Positions 1 through 8,243 of a stretch of 49,263 nt of DNA are shown piece by piece (within the stretch, counting starts at the first letter, position 1; each line of letters starts with the position of its first letter). The notes under the pieces are model-generated. The model worked only from the letters and a program-made list of their open reading frames with translations, made no database searches and was not told the DNA's origin. The DNA is taken from the NCBI GenBank assembly GCA_011389655.1, contig JAABTX010000009.1, positions 1 through 49,263 of the forward strand, read 5' to 3'. The position numbers and the translations under genes were made by a program. Source of the stretch: Thioalkalivibrio sp. Lineage in GTDB: Bacteria > Pseudomonadota > Gammaproteobacteria > Ectothiorhodospirales > Ectothiorhodospiraceae.

Positions 1-170
1 CCTACAGGGGGCCAGGGCGAATGCCCTGGGCCCTCGCCCTCCCGTGGGAGCGGCTTCCAGCCGCGATGCGGCGCTGCGTTGCCCCCGACGCTTGGCGCAC
101 CTGCGGCGCGTTCGCGAGCAGGCTCGCTCCTACAGGGGGCCAGGGCGAATGCCCTGGGCCCTCGCCTCAT
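1..170. repeat. REP-type repeat cluster
   Basis: This non-coding patch lies beyond the end of the sHdr operon. A 38-bp unit starting CCTACAGGGGGCCAGGGCGA is present twice without a mismatch, at 1-38 and 129-166. Each copy holds an inverted repeat (GGGCCAGGGC / GCCCTGGGCC). Between them are two further short hairpin sequences, GGAGCGGCTTCCAGCCGC near 47-64 and GCGAGCAGGCTCGC near 115-128, of the kind known as REP elements in Pseudomonas and other gammaproteobacteria. No coding sequence here is convincing. Confidence 0.7.
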
Positions 171-211
171 CCCCGTCGGGGCAATCGTTGCGTCGCCCTT
201 CCTGCGCCCAT

Positions 212-246
212 AAAAAAACCGCCGGCCCGTCTTCACGCGCCGGCGG
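212..246 (-). terminator. Intrinsic terminator of the sHdr-lbpA operon
   Basis: Read on the minus strand, an 8-bp perfect GC stem (CCGCCGGC / GCCGGCGG, 239-246 and 219-226) closes a 12-nt loop and is followed by seven T residues (212-218). It lies 26 nt beyond the stop codon of the last lbpA gene, so it fits the end of the operon transcript. Confidence 0.88.
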
Positions 247-272
247 CCTGTTTCGTGACCTGACGGTGGGCG

Positions 273-710
273 TCAGCAGCCGCCGAAGCCATCGGCCTCC
301 ATCTTCGCCTCGAAGGCGGACAACGCATCGGCGCCCGTCTTCAGGTCTCCGGACTCGCCGTCCCAGTCCTCGGGCTGGATCTTCACCAGCCAGCCCTCGC
401 CGTAGGGATCCTCGTTGATCAGGCCCGGCTTGGCGGCAACGGCGTCGTTGGTGGAGACCACTTCACCGGTCACCGGGGTCTTCGCGGGACCCACCCACTT
501 GCCGGACTCGACGGTCGCGCAGGACTTGTCCTTCTTGACGGTCTTCCCCGCCTTCTTCGGCGTGTACGAGACGATCGTGCCCGCGAGCGAGCAGGCGTAG
601 GAGGTCAAGCCAACGGTGGCTGTGCCATCGCTCTCCTTCCGCACCCACACGTTGTTCTCGATGTTGTAGAGCAGGTCTTCAGGAAACTCACAACCCCGAA
701 CTGCACCCAT
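273..710 (-). CDS. lbpA2: Lipoate-binding protein LbpA (second copy), GcvH-like
   Basis: The product is a 145-residue GcvH-like protein of the LbpA class. LbpA proteins are known to carry lipoate in the sHdr sulfur-oxidation pathway and to present bound sulfur to the cytoplasmic complex. The lipoyl-lysine region reads ATVESGKWVGP, with the modifiable lysine at residue 71. Cysteines at 7, 40 and 64 and a C-terminal GFGGC are further marks. The start is supported by GGGAGG just upstream. It is the last gene of the operon, directly before the terminator, and is separated from the first lbpA by a dsrE gene. It differs clearly from the upstream copy, which argues for two specialised carriers. It could be mistaken for glycine cleavage H protein, but its context is sHdr and there are no gcvT/gcvP genes nearby. 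Membership is recognised from sequence; the carrier role is family knowledge. Confidence 0.9.
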   Translation of the reverse strand: MGAVRGCEFPEDLLYNIENNVWVRKESDGTATVGLTSYACSLAGTIVSYTPKKAGKTVKKDKSCATVESGKWVGPAKTPVTGEVVSTNDAVAAKPGLINEDPYGEGWLVKIQPEDWDGESGDLKTGADALSAFEAKMEADGFGGC

Positions 711-749
711 GATGCCCTCCCGTTGTCTGAAAAACTGGAAGAACCGGCC

Positions 750-1151
750 TCAGAAGTTCAGCGTCTTGTCGCAACGCAACACCAGATCGGCGAGCTCGCT
801 GGCCCGGTTCACCTCATCGACCTCGGGGATGAGGTCGGCTGATGCGTCGATTTTATACCCCGGCAAAGCAGGGTGGCAAACGTGGAGGCGCACGCCGGCC
901 CGCTTGGCATCCCGAATGAAATCGATAATCAGCTTGCCGCCTTCCATGGCCCTCAGTTCTTCCGCGACGCCCTTCTGCATCAGGCGGACACCCTCCATCG
1001 TAAAGAAAATGTGCACGTCCACGTCCATCGCGGCCAGTACCGATCCCAGATAGAAGGGCGTGGCGCAGCGGTGGGGATCGGAGGGGCCCGACGTCATCAC
1101 GATCACGACGGTCTGTTCTTCGTTGTCCAGGTAGTGGTGCTCGGCGGTCAT
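750..1151 (-). CDS. dsrE: DsrE-family sulfurtransferase (DsrE3-like)
   Basis: The product is a 133-residue soluble protein with the DsrE/DsrF-like alpha/beta fold. The N-terminal strand TVVIVMTSGPSDP is typical. Cysteine 92 in RLHVCHPAL sits where DsrE-type sulfur carriers have their active residue, and cysteines 29 and 127 are also present. The start was placed at 1151 because GAGGAG precedes it; the reading frame is open 30 codons further upstream but that stretch overlaps the previous gene. The gene lies between two lbpA genes, 16 nt after the first, so it should move persulfide sulfur between TusA/rhodanese and the LbpA/sHdr machinery in the cytoplasm. The direction and partners of transfer are inferred. 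The exact DsrE subtype cannot be fixed by eye. Confidence 0.85.
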   Translation of the reverse strand: MTAEHHYLDNEEQTVVIVMTSGPSDPHRCATPFYLGSVLAAMDVDVHIFFTMEGVRLMQKGVAEELRAMEGGKLIIDFIRDAKRAGVRLHVCHPALPGYKIDASADLIPEVDEVNRASELADLVLRCDKTLNF

Positions 1152-1167
1152 CTCGAACTCCTCTCCG

Positions 1168-1614
1168 TCAGCGGGTGCGTCGCTGGCAATGAATGTCCTC
1201 GTCGCGCGCGCGCTGGCAATAGCCCTTCTCCGCCTCGTCACCGGTCACGAAGCCGCTGAGCGCCGACTCGGCGCCGTTCACGGCCTCGACGCGGGCCACC
1301 CAGGCGTTATAGGGGTCGGAGTTCAGCAGCAGGGGATTTTCCAGCACCTCGGAATTCCCCTCGACGATGGTGCAGTCGATGAAGTTCGGGATCGGCCCGG
1401 CCCACTTCCCGCTCTCGATGGTGGCCACCGGCTTGCCGGGCGGCCGGCGGGTGCCGGGCCGGCGTACGCGGACGTGGATGATCTTGCCCGCGATGGTCTG
1501 CGACAGGTCGGTCATTCCGACGGTCAGGGTATCGTCGTCCTCGCGCCGCACCCAGATCTGGAATTCGTCGTCGTAGAACAGCTCCGGATGAAACTCGCAG
1601 CCGTTGCACTCCAT
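1168..1614 (-). CDS. lbpA1: Lipoate-binding protein LbpA (first copy), GcvH-like
   Basis: The product is a 148-residue GcvH-like lipoate carrier of the sHdr pathway. The motif ATIESGKWAGP places the lipoylated lysine at residue 70. Cysteines at 3 and 6 (ECNGCEF) echo the single N-terminal cysteine of the second copy. Start 1614 is chosen for the GGAGG seven bases upstream; the frame runs open 28 codons further but into repeat DNA. It is separated from hdrB2 by about 207 bp filled with three hairpin-forming sequences, unlike the tight spacing in much of the operon. Compared with the second copy it has a basic RRPGTRRPPGKP insertion-like loop just before the lipoyl hairpin. Role: sulfur-substrate carrier for the sHdr complex (family knowledge). 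Confidence 0.9.
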   Translation of the reverse strand: MECNGCEFHPELFYDDEFQIWVRREDDDTLTVGMTDLSQTIAGKIIHVRVRRPGTRRPPGKPVATIESGKWAGPIPNFIDCTIVEGNSEVLENPLLLNSDPYNAWVARVEAVNGAESALSGFVTGDEAEKGYCQRARDEDIHCQRRTR

Positions 1615-1656
1615 GTGTTGCCTCCTGCAATCGCCGTTGGCCACCTGGTGGCGGGT

Positions 1657-1749
1657 GGTGGGCACGCTGCGCCTTGCCCACCCTGCCGGCTGCTCCATGC
1701 GCCATGGCTTGACCGAAGAGAATGGTGGGCACGCTGCGCCTTGCTCACC
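1657..1749. repeat. Two REP-like hairpins between hdrB2 and lbpA1
   Basis: GGTGGGCACGCTGCGCCTTG begins a 26-bp unit at 1657-1682 that recurs at 1724-1749 with one change in the right arm. Each unit folds as a hairpin with arms GGTGGGCA and TGCCCACC (the second copy has a C-to-T change giving TGCTCACC). Short palindromes of this composition are scattered in many proteobacterial genomes. Here two copies sit inside an operon, in the transcribed gap between hdrB2 and lbpA1. Confidence 0.75.
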
Positions 1750-1784
1750 CTACGTCGCGGCGCGGGAACTGGCCAGCGCGCAGC

Positions 1785-1815
1785 GTGCCCGCCGAGGCTG
1801 ACAACCGGCGGGCAC
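1785..1815. other. Strong hairpin just after hdrB2
   Basis: A perfect 10-bp inverted repeat (GTGCCCGCCG at 1785-1794, CGGCGGGCAC at 1806-1815) with an 11-nt loop lies 6 nt past the hdrB2 stop on the transcribed strand. There is no T-run after it, so it is more likely an RNA-stabilising or attenuating hairpin than a full intrinsic terminator. It forms a series with the two REP-like hairpins further on. Confidence 0.6.
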
Positions 1816-1821
1816 CGCCGA

Positions 1822-2733
1822 TCAGATCACGCCCTTCTCCTTGAGCAGCCCGATCGAGTCGCTGACGTTCTCGTGGATGCCCAGCTTGCGCGGGGAGAGG
1901 CCCATCGAGAGCCCGAGGAGCTGCGTGAAGTACAGCACCTTCACACCCGTCTTGATACCGAACTCCGTCTCCGCGCGGACCTGGTGCATCTCCAGGCCGG
2001 AGTGGCAGGTCGGGCACTCGGTCGCGATCACCTCGGCCCCGGAATCCTCGGCGGCCTGCAGCAGGTTAAGCACCAGCTGCGTCGAGGTATCGGAATCCGA
2101 CAGGGTATGCGCGCCGCCGCAGCAGGAGGTCTTGAGCGGATAGTCGACGTTCACGGCCCCGGCGGCTGCGAGCAGGTCGTCCATGAAATGCGGCTTGTAG
2201 CTGGACTCGGAGCCGGGTCCCTGGTCCTTCTCCGGGAAGATCTGGCGCGGCCGCGTGTACATGCAGCCGTAGTAGTTGGCGATCTTGATGCCGTTCAGGC
2301 TCTTGGTCATCTTCTGCTTGATGCCCTCGGGACCCAGTTCCTCCATCAGCCACTCGAGCAGATGCAGGGTGCGCACGTCACCGTTGTAGACCGGATCGTC
2401 CGCCTTGCGCGCAAGGTCCTGCACCGTGTCCATCGCATCCTGCGAGGTCGCGGTCTCGAACTCGGCCTTCTTCAGGTTGTGGTAGCAGCCGTTGCATGGC
2501 GCCATTACGGTGTCCATGCCCATCTGCTCGGAGGCGATCGCCATGTTCCGGGCCGACAGGTAGGTCTGCAGCATCGGATGGACGTTCTTCACCTCCATCG
2601 CGCCGCAGCAGTTGTAGTCGCGAAGGTTCTCCATTTCCAGACCCAGCGCCTTCACCAGCTGGCGGGTGGAACGGTCGTAGGGGCCGCCGGAACCCTCCAG
2701 CGCACATCCCGGGTAGTAAGCAACCTTAGCCAT
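1822..2733 (-). CDS. hdrB2: sHdr complex subunit HdrB2 (CCG-domain)
   Basis: The product is a 303-residue heterodisulfide-reductase B-like subunit of the sulfur-oxidising sHdr complex. Two cysteine-rich CCG domains are visible: C10, C42-C43, C80, C83 (NCCGAMEV, CNGC) and C157, C204-C205, C240, C243 (SCCGGAHT, CPTCHSG). In methanogen HdrB these motifs bind two non-cubane [4Fe-4S] clusters that split the disulfide. Both sets are complete here, so full cluster loading is likely. The start overlaps the end of hdrC2 by 8 nt, indicating coupled translation. It lacks membrane segments and should act in the cytoplasm with HdrC2. Confidence 0.92.
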   Translation of the reverse strand: MAKVAYYPGCALEGSGGPYDRSTRQLVKALGLEMENLRDYNCCGAMEVKNVHPMLQTYLSARNMAIASEQMGMDTVMAPCNGCYHNLKKAEFETATSQDAMDTVQDLARKADDPVYNGDVRTLHLLEWLMEELGPEGIKQKMTKSLNGIKIANYYGCMYTRPRQIFPEKDQGPGSESSYKPHFMDDLLAAAGAVNVDYPLKTSCCGGAHTLSDSDTSTQLVLNLLQAAEDSGAEVIATECPTCHSGLEMHQVRAETEFGIKTGVKVLYFTQLLGLSMGLSPRKLGIHENVSDSIGLLKEKGVI

Positions 2734-3442
2734 GAGCGGCCTCCTTCTGTTCGCGGACGTAGGCCTGGAGGACCTCGCCGGTCTTGCCCCAGCTCTTGGT
2801 CTTCGGCGTGAACACCAGGTTCAGGCCCATGCGCATGCCATGGGCGATGGGCAGGCCCTTCATCATCCTCTTGCTGAACTCCACCAGCCAGCCCTGGACC
2901 AGCGGCTGCCCGGTCTTCTTGAAGAAGTTCTTGAGCACCTTGGAGTCCTCGATCCGCCCGTGGGCGTAGATCTGGTCGGCAAACTCCTCGTCGAAGATGC
3001 GCGAGGGCGACTTCTCGGTGATGCCTTCCTCCTCCATCCAGTGCGACAGGGCCTTCATCACGCCCTCGGGCTTGACGTCCTTGGGGCAGATGTTCGTGCA
3101 CTTGTTGCACGAGACGCACTGCCAGATGATGTCCTTGTCCTTGATCAGCTCGTCGGTGAGACCCAGCCGGGTGAGGTAGATCCAGTAGCGCGGATTGAAC
3201 TGAACGTTCTGCGCGTACATCGTGCACGAGTTCGTGCAGGAACCGCACTGCCAGCAGCGATGGACGTTCTCGCCGCCTACGTACGACTGGATCTTCGCCT
3301 CGAAGTCGTCGTCGTAGTCCTTGATGGTGCGCGGCGTGATCATGGTGTTCCAGTGGCCGGAGACGTCGACGCCGTCGACCACCAGCGAGTCGTGTTCGAG
3401 CAGGCGCTCGTCCTCGATCAGTGACTTTTCATGTATCGCCAT
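2726..3442 (-). CDS. hdrC2: sHdr complex subunit HdrC2 (2x[4Fe-4S])
   Basis: The product is a 238-residue HdrC-like electron-transfer subunit. Two ferredoxin-type motifs are complete: C63-x2-C66-x2-C69-x3-C73 and C109-x2-C112-x2-C115-x3-C119-P. It should pass electrons between HdrB2 and the rest of the sHdr complex. The start at 3442 follows a GGGAGAG site; the 46 open codons upstream are not kept because they overlap the purine-rich leader and look non-coding. A 247-bp gap separates it from the preceding hyp gene, the longest gap inside the cluster. The N-terminal ~55 residues before the first cluster are long compared with HdrC1. Confidence 0.9.
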   Translation of the reverse strand: MAIHEKSLIEDERLLEHDSLVVDGVDVSGHWNTMITPRTIKDYDDDFEAKIQSYVGGENVHRCWQCGSCTNSCTMYAQNVQFNPRYWIYLTRLGLTDELIKDKDIIWQCVSCNKCTNICPKDVKPEGVMKALSHWMEEEGITEKSPSRIFDEEFADQIYAHGRIEDSKVLKNFFKKTGQPLVQGWLVEFSKRMMKGLPIAHGMRMGLNLVFTPKTKSWGKTGEVLQAYVREQKEAAHG

Positions 3443-3689
3443 TTCGTTCTCTCTCCCGGCGTCCGGTTTCCGCCGGACGTTGCTGTTGATTCGCTGCTGG
3501 AAGACACCAGGCGGGCCGCCATCGCGACGGGTCAGGACCCATCGGGAGCCGCGAGGCCTGCGTTGCCTCTGGCGCGGCATGGACCACCCGCTTTCCGGGC
3601 CGTCGGGACCGGCCTGCGGCGGTTTGATGTGCCACGCCCATCAGTGCCGCGCTGCCGTCGAAACGACCGGGCCTCGCTTGATCCTCTCC

Positions 3690-4529
3690 CTAGTGCAGCG
3701 TCTCCTCCGTTGCGGCCTTGAGGCGCCCGCCGGGCGCGTCGATGCCGAGTATCTTCACCACCAGTTCCAGCGGATCCTGCTGCGCTCCGAACTGCGCATC
3801 GATCATGCCCATGCCCATCGAAAGGGACCGGGCATAATCGGAATAGGCCTGCGCCCACACCAGGTCGACGACGAAGTGCATGTCGCGGTAGAAGCCTTCC
3901 TCGCCCAGCGCATCGTAGAACCACCGGCGGGCACCCTCGATCGAGGCAACGGTGTCGCCGATCGGAACCTGCCGCATGGTGTCGTTGCCCTGGATGAACT
4001 CGCGCAGGGCCCCGGTCGTCGTGCCCGCGTCCCAGACCCAGCGGGCCGCCAACGGCACGGACTCCGGATCCCGGAAGTGCAGCATCTCCGCCGCGAAGTC
4101 CCAGAACGCGCGGCGCAGCTTCTTGTCCTCGCCGGCGATTCCGGCGAAGGCATGAAGGCGGTCATCGACCGAGAGTTCCGACTCGGCCAGCTCCCGCATA
4201 CCCTGGAGCAGTGCTCCCTCGCGCTCCGCCAGCGCCGGGCCCAGCTTGCGACGGACCGTAAACACCAGGCCGCCAAGCGTACGCAGGTCCGTGCCGTCGA
4301 TCTCCGGTCCCTTGGCGAGGACCCGAGTGAAGACCTCCTGCTTGCTGCGCAGGGCCTCGATGAACGTCTCGAGGCCTTCCACGCCGCCGGCCTCGGCGAT
4401 CGCGGCGCGCAGGCTCCCCAGCTTCGTCGCCAGGATCTCCTTGTTGAAGGTGACCTGGAGCGGCTCGGGGACCAGCCCCGAGCCGGAAGCCTCGGCCCCT
4501 GCCTCAGCTGGCCTTTTGAACCAGCGCAT
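3690..4529 (-). CDS. Conserved sHdr-associated hypothetical protein (Hyp)
   Basis: The product is 279 residues from the chosen start MRWFKRPAE. It is the unnamed protein known to sit between hdrA and hdrC2 in sHdr clusters of sulfur oxidisers. No cysteine cluster motif, membrane segment or signal peptide is visible. The body is mostly helical and acidic/basic mixed, with conserved-looking aromatic stretches such as RRWFYDALGEEGFYRDMHF. The start is uncertain: this ATG overlaps the hdrA end by 26 nt and has only a weak ribosome site, and the frame is open 46 codons further upstream into hdrA. Its constant position implies a structural or assembly role in the complex; that is inference. Confidence 0.8.
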   Translation of the reverse strand: MRWFKRPAEAGAEASGSGLVPEPLQVTFNKEILATKLGSLRAAIAEAGGVEGLETFIEALRSKQEVFTRVLAKGPEIDGTDLRTLGGLVFTVRRKLGPALAEREGALLQGMRELAESELSVDDRLHAFAGIAGEDKKLRRAFWDFAAEMLHFRDPESVPLAARWVWDAGTTTGALREFIQGNDTMRQVPIGDTVASIEGARRWFYDALGEEGFYRDMHFVVDLVWAQAYSDYARSLSMGMGMIDAQFGAQQDPLELVVKILGIDAPGGRLKAATEETLH

Positions 4530-5556
4530 GCAGGTCACCGACGGCCCGGCCAGCCGCGGCAGCGCCCTGGGCAATGGAATCGTCGATGGTCTCGGGACCA
4601 TAGGCGGCGCCGCAGGAGTAGATGCCCCGGCGCGTGGTTCCGCAGGTGTTGGTGTAGTGCTCGGCACGCTCGATGAACCCGTGCTTCTCGAGGCCGACGC
4701 CGAAGACCTGCGAGATCTCCGGGTTGTCCGCGTTCGGGTCCATGCCGATCGCGTGCACCACGATGTCGAACGGAATCACGATCGGGCGCTTCACGAGGGT
4801 GTCCTCGCCCTTTACCAGCAGGCGGCCGTCACCCGAGGCGGTCACCTCGGCGATACGGGCCTTCACGAACTTCGTCTTGAACTCTTCCTGGGACTTCCAG
4901 TAGAACTTGTCCTCGTAGAGCCCGTAGGTCCGGATGTCCATGTAGTAGATGAACACGTCGGTCTCGGGGGAGAGTTCCTTGATCTCCATCGCCAGGTTCG
5001 CAGAGACCGTGCAGCAGATCTTCGAGCACCACTCGCGGCCGATCTGGCGGTCGCGCGATCCCACGCACAGCAGGATGCAGACCCGCTCGGGCACACGGCC
5101 GTCGGACGGGCAGGCGATCTTGCCGGCGGCGACCATCTGCTCCATCTGCGTGGTGGTCAGCACGTCCTCGAAGGTCCCGAAGCCCCACTCCGGCTTGTTG
5201 ATGGAATCGAAGTGGGTGAACCCAGTGGCGAGCACCACCGCGCCGGCCGCGACCGACTCGCCGTTGCTCAGCGTCGCGGTGAAGTTGCCGGCGTCGCCGT
5301 CGAGCTTGGTGACCTTCGCGCCCTTGTGGATGGTGACGCTGGCATCGTCCTCGACGCGCTTGACCATGCGGCCGATCGCGTCCTTCGCCCACTCGCCGGA
5401 CGGCACCAGCTTGGCGTAGCCCGACAGGATCGGCGCACCGCCGAGCGTGTCTTCCTTCTCCACCATCACGGCCTTGTAACCGGCGGCGGTCACGTTTGCC
5501 GCGGCGGTGAGGCCGGATGGCCCCGCACCCACGACCAATACCGTATCCTGCGTCAT
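4504..5556 (-). CDS. hdrA: sHdr complex flavoprotein subunit HdrA
   Basis: The product is a 350-residue FAD-binding subunit, much shorter than methanogen HdrA but normal for sulfur-oxidiser sHdrA. The dinucleotide-binding motif GAGPSG is at residues 10-15, and a second FAD/NAD-type signature VVLATGF is near 107-113. A cysteine set, C160, C164, C177, C181 and C182 (CVGSRD, WCSKICC), matches the iron-sulfur region of HdrA. The ferredoxin domains of methanogen HdrA are absent. Its start overlaps the stop of hdrB1 (ATGA), so translation is coupled. It is expected to form the flavin core linking the two HdrCB arms in the cytoplasm. Confidence 0.93.
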   Translation of the reverse strand: MTQDTVLVVGAGPSGLTAAANVTAAGYKAVMVEKEDTLGGAPILSGYAKLVPSGEWAKDAIGRMVKRVEDDASVTIHKGAKVTKLDGDAGNFTATLSNGESVAAGAVVLATGFTHFDSINKPEWGFGTFEDVLTTTQMEQMVAAGKIACPSDGRVPERVCILLCVGSRDRQIGREWCSKICCTVSANLAMEIKELSPETDVFIYYMDIRTYGLYEDKFYWKSQEEFKTKFVKARIAEVTASGDGRLLVKGEDTLVKRPIVIPFDIVVHAIGMDPNADNPEISQVFGVGLEKHGFIERAEHYTNTCGTTRRGIYSCGAAYGPETIDDSIAQGAAAAGRAVGDLHALVQKAS

Positions 5557-6959
5557 GCCTTGCCTCCGTACGCGAGTTCGGGGTTGTACAGGTATTCGAT
5601 GTTCCCGGCTTCAACCTCCTTGAGGTAGGCCTGGAAGTTCTTCTTCGCCTCGGACCAGGAGATACCCATCTTTTCGACGAGGTCCTCGCAGGGGGAGGCG
5701 TGCCACTGCAGCTGCACGATCTTGAACGGGTCGGCTCCGCAGGCCAGCGCGGCAAACTGAACCTCGGCCATGATCGGCACCTGGAAGTCCTGTTCGTGGG
5801 CCTTGCCGATCCACTGGTTCTTGTCCATCGTGGTCACACAGCCGGTATCGTTGGCGAGCAGCACGTCGGCGTTGGCTTCCTCGCGCACCACCTTGATCTT
5901 CCGGTCCATCGTGAACGAGCGGGTGAACTCGCGCTCGGAGATGATATGGCGGAAGCCGAAGCCGCAGCAGTCGTACCAGGTCGAGTAGTCGATGACCTGG
6001 GCGCCCAGCGCCTTGGCGGTGGAGGTGATGATCGCAGTGCGGTTGCCGCCGAGCACGTCGGGATCGTAGATCGCGTCCTCGTGGACCATCTTGTAGTAGT
6101 GGCAGGCCACGTGCGCGGTGGTGCGGATGTTGGACACGTCGATGGTCTGGAGCTCGGAGGCGATGCGATCGCGCATCACGTGCACCCACTCGGAGTAGTG
6201 GATGATCTCCTCCGGAATCACCAGCTTGCCATCAACCAGCCGGCCCAGCTTGCCAAGGATCTTGGTGACCTTCTCGCGCAGTTCGGCCGATTCCACCAGG
6301 TACTTGCGGATCTCCTTGTAGTTGCCGAAGGAGGTGCCGCAGTGCACCAGCGGGAAGAAGTGACCGAGCTCGTGGCCATGCTGCTTGCCGGCGACATAGG
6401 CCTGGTGGAAGTTGCGCAGGAACACCGCGGCCAGCGACTCCACGTTGCCGATGCCCGAACCATGGTAGTTCCAGGCGGTGCAGGAGGTCTGGTCGGTCTC
6501 GTCCAGGTAGTCCTTGCCCGGCACGAAGCCGAACTTGTTCATGAACCACAGCAGCGAGGTCGGGTAGCCGGGGATGTTGCCGCACTGACCGCAGGACTTG
6601 TGGTGCCACAGCTGCTTGGTCGGGATCTGCTTGTCCCAGCCGAAGAGGGTCTTCACACCGACCGGCTCGTGCTGGTCGCCGATGCGGTGGATGATGATCT
6701 GCCCGTCCTTCTCGAGCTCGTACATGTGCTCACGGACATCGTCCATCCGGTCGCCGAGGTCGATGGTGCGGCGGTCGACGTGCTTGCGCACCCAGTCGGT
6801 GGCCTTGACGGCGTCTTCGCGCGACAGGTCTGTCGCCTGGAAGAAGGATCCGTGACCGGCGATGCCCTGCCCGTCGGTGTTGTGGAAGCCGGGCTTCATC
6901 GTGCCCGCACCTGCACCCTGTGCGCTCTGATTGTGATTACCTGGGGTATGTTCGCTCAT
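5553..6959 (-). CDS. hdrB1: sHdr complex subunit HdrB1
   Basis: The product is a 468-residue HdrB-like subunit. The C-terminal half has a CCG domain with C286, C331-C332 (DCCGFGFRH) and C374 (DTGC). Other cysteines (C123-x2-C126, C160, C207) form a second, less regular set, so the N-terminal CCG motif differs from HdrB2, and the two B subunits probably bind different cofactor complements. The first ~25 residues are low-complexity Gly/Ala/Asn. An AGGAG site supports the start. It follows hdrC1 by 41 nt and overlaps hdrA by 4 nt. Role: disulfide/sulfur-handling site of one half of the sHdr complex (family knowledge). Confidence 0.9.
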   Translation of the reverse strand: MSEHTPGNHNQSAQGAGAGTMKPGFHNTDGQGIAGHGSFFQATDLSREDAVKATDWVRKHVDRRTIDLGDRMDDVREHMYELEKDGQIIIHRIGDQHEPVGVKTLFGWDKQIPTKQLWHHKSCGQCGNIPGYPTSLLWFMNKFGFVPGKDYLDETDQTSCTAWNYHGSGIGNVESLAAVFLRNFHQAYVAGKQHGHELGHFFPLVHCGTSFGNYKEIRKYLVESAELREKVTKILGKLGRLVDGKLVIPEEIIHYSEWVHVMRDRIASELQTIDVSNIRTTAHVACHYYKMVHEDAIYDPDVLGGNRTAIITSTAKALGAQVIDYSTWYDCCGFGFRHIISEREFTRSFTMDRKIKVVREEANADVLLANDTGCVTTMDKNQWIGKAHEQDFQVPIMAEVQFAALACGADPFKIVQLQWHASPCEDLVEKMGISWSEAKKNFQAYLKEVEAGNIEYLYNPELAYGGKA

Positions 6960-7000
6960 CGGTATGCTCCTGGTGGATTCGGATGCTGATGACGGCGGCT

Positions 7001-7693
7001 TCAGTCGTCGTCTTCTTCTTCCTGTTCTTCGAGCCAGTCTTCGTAGTCCTCACGCTTCTCGTCGATGAAGTCCTCGATGACGTCGAAGAGGTTTTCGTCC
7101 ATGAGCTCGAGGGATTTCAGTACACCGGTCATTTCCCAGATGGTGTACATCTCGACCGAGGTCTTCAGCGAGACCTCCCAGGCGGTCTCCACGGTCTGCA
7201 GCGTCTTGACCGGGATCGCCTTGCGCAGCACGCGCAGATCACCTTCGACCTTCTGGATGTTCGGGCCCCAGTCGGGGAAGTGATCGGGCTGGATCATGTC
7301 CGGCGACAGCTGGTTACCGGTCGTGATCAGCTTCAGCATCACGCGGCCGAAGGGACGCAGCACGTCCTTGGCCGACTGCATCTCGTGCTTGATGGCCACC
7401 TCGCGCATGATCGCGACCAGGCCGCCGGGCGAATTCTTGAAGGGGCACCGCGCGGCACAGGTCATGCACTGCGCACAGGCCCAGATCTTCTCCTGCATCG
7501 CGTCGTAGATCTGCTCGACGTTCTCCGTCCACAGTAGCTGGACGATCTCGCGTGGCGAGTAATCGTAGAACTGCGCCGACGGACAGGTCGCCGTGCAGAT
7601 TCCGCAGTTCAGGCAGCCGTTGAGTTCGTGGTCGTACCGGAAGTCACCACGTATGTCATCGAAGATTTGCTGCATCTCAGCATATGTCGCCAT
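7001..7693 (-). CDS. hdrC1: sHdr complex subunit HdrC1 (2x[4Fe-4S])
   Basis: The product is a 230-residue electron-transfer subunit and the first gene of the sHdr operon. It has two complete cluster motifs: C27-x2-C30-x2-C33-x3-C37-P and C73-x2-C76-x2-C79-x3-C83-P. The C-terminus is strongly acidic (EEQEEEDDD), unlike HdrC2, and could mediate docking or be an adaptation to ionic conditions. The upstream 184 bp holds a terminator for tusA and two palindromes, so a separate promoter is expected here. Confidence 0.92.
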   Translation of the reverse strand: MATYAEMQQIFDDIRGDFRYDHELNGCLNCGICTATCPSAQFYDYSPREIVQLLWTENVEQIYDAMQEKIWACAQCMTCAARCPFKNSPGGLVAIMREVAIKHEMQSAKDVLRPFGRVMLKLITTGNQLSPDMIQPDHFPDWGPNIQKVEGDLRVLRKAIPVKTLQTVETAWEVSLKTSVEMYTIWEMTGVLKSLELMDENLFDVIEDFIDEKREDYEDWLEEQEEEDDD

Positions 7694-7743
7694 GTTCCAC
7701 CTCTTCGCTGGTTGCGATGCAGGGTTTCCTGCTACTGGCAGCC

Positions 7744-7785
7744 TAGACCGAGTCTAAGACCCCGCTCCAGTTACCTTAAGGCAAC
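7744..7785. promoter_or_regulatory. Candidate operator palindromes upstream of hdrC1
   Basis: Two palindromes lie 50-95 bp before the hdrC1 start. GTTACCTTAAGGCAAC (7770-7785) is a 16-bp palindrome with one mismatched pair, and TAGACCGAGTCTA (7744-7756) has perfect 5-bp arms. Neither is followed by a T-run. The sHdr genes are known to be controlled by repressors such as the ArsR-type sHdrR in other bacteria; whether these sites bind such a protein is a guess. Confidence 0.4.
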
Positions 7786-7824
7786 CGCCGGATTTGTTGT
7801 TCGGATTAGTCAGGAATTCGAGGG

Positions 7825-7853
7825 AAAAAGGGGCCGGCCATGAGGGGCCGGCC
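7825..7853 (-). terminator. Intrinsic terminator after tusA
   Basis: On the minus strand, GGCCGGCC (7846-7853) pairs with GGCCGGCC (7832-7839) across a short loop and is followed by CC and TTTTT (7825-7829). It lies 24 nt past the tusA stop and separates tusA from the sHdr operon transcript. Confidence 0.75.
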
Positions 7854-7877
7854 GCCGGATGCTGCCGCAAACGCCCC

Positions 7878-8108
7878 TCAGGCCTTCTTCAGGAGGAAGT
7901 AGAACTTGCCGCCTTCTTCGCGATGCTCGAGCAGCTCATTGCCGGTCTGCTTGGAGAAGGCCTGGAAGTCCTTAACCGCGCCGGGGTCGGTGGCGATGAT
8001 GTGCAGCACCTTGCCGCTCTCCATCGCACCCAGGGTCTTCTTGGCGCGCAGGATGGGCAGCGGGCAGTTCAGGCCGGAGGCATCCAGCTCTTGGTCGAAA
8101 TTGGCCAT
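7878..8108 (-). CDS. tusA: TusA-family sulfur carrier
   Basis: The product is a 76-residue cytoplasmic sulfur carrier with the diagnostic CPxP motif (NCPLPILRAKK, active cysteine 15). TusA takes persulfide sulfur from rhodanese-like donors and hands it to DsrE-type proteins and dissimilatory enzymes. It lies 135 bp after the rhodanese gene on the same strand and upstream of the sHdr cluster, matching the rhd-tusA-dsrE triad of sulfur oxidisers, here with dsrE moved to the far end of the cluster. The length is normal for the family. Confidence 0.95.
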   Translation of the reverse strand: MANFDQELDASGLNCPLPILRAKKTLGAMESGKVLHIIATDPGAVKDFQAFSKQTGNELLEHREEGGKFYFLLKKA

Positions 8109-8243
8109 AACTCGTTCTCCTGGTTCGATTTTGGTTCAACCTTTCAGTGAAGTCCGCCGCAATGGAATTGCACCAGACCCGTACAGCAGCTGCGTACGAT
8201 ACGCGCTCTTATAGGTTAAGACGGTTCCTAATACAAGAAAGTA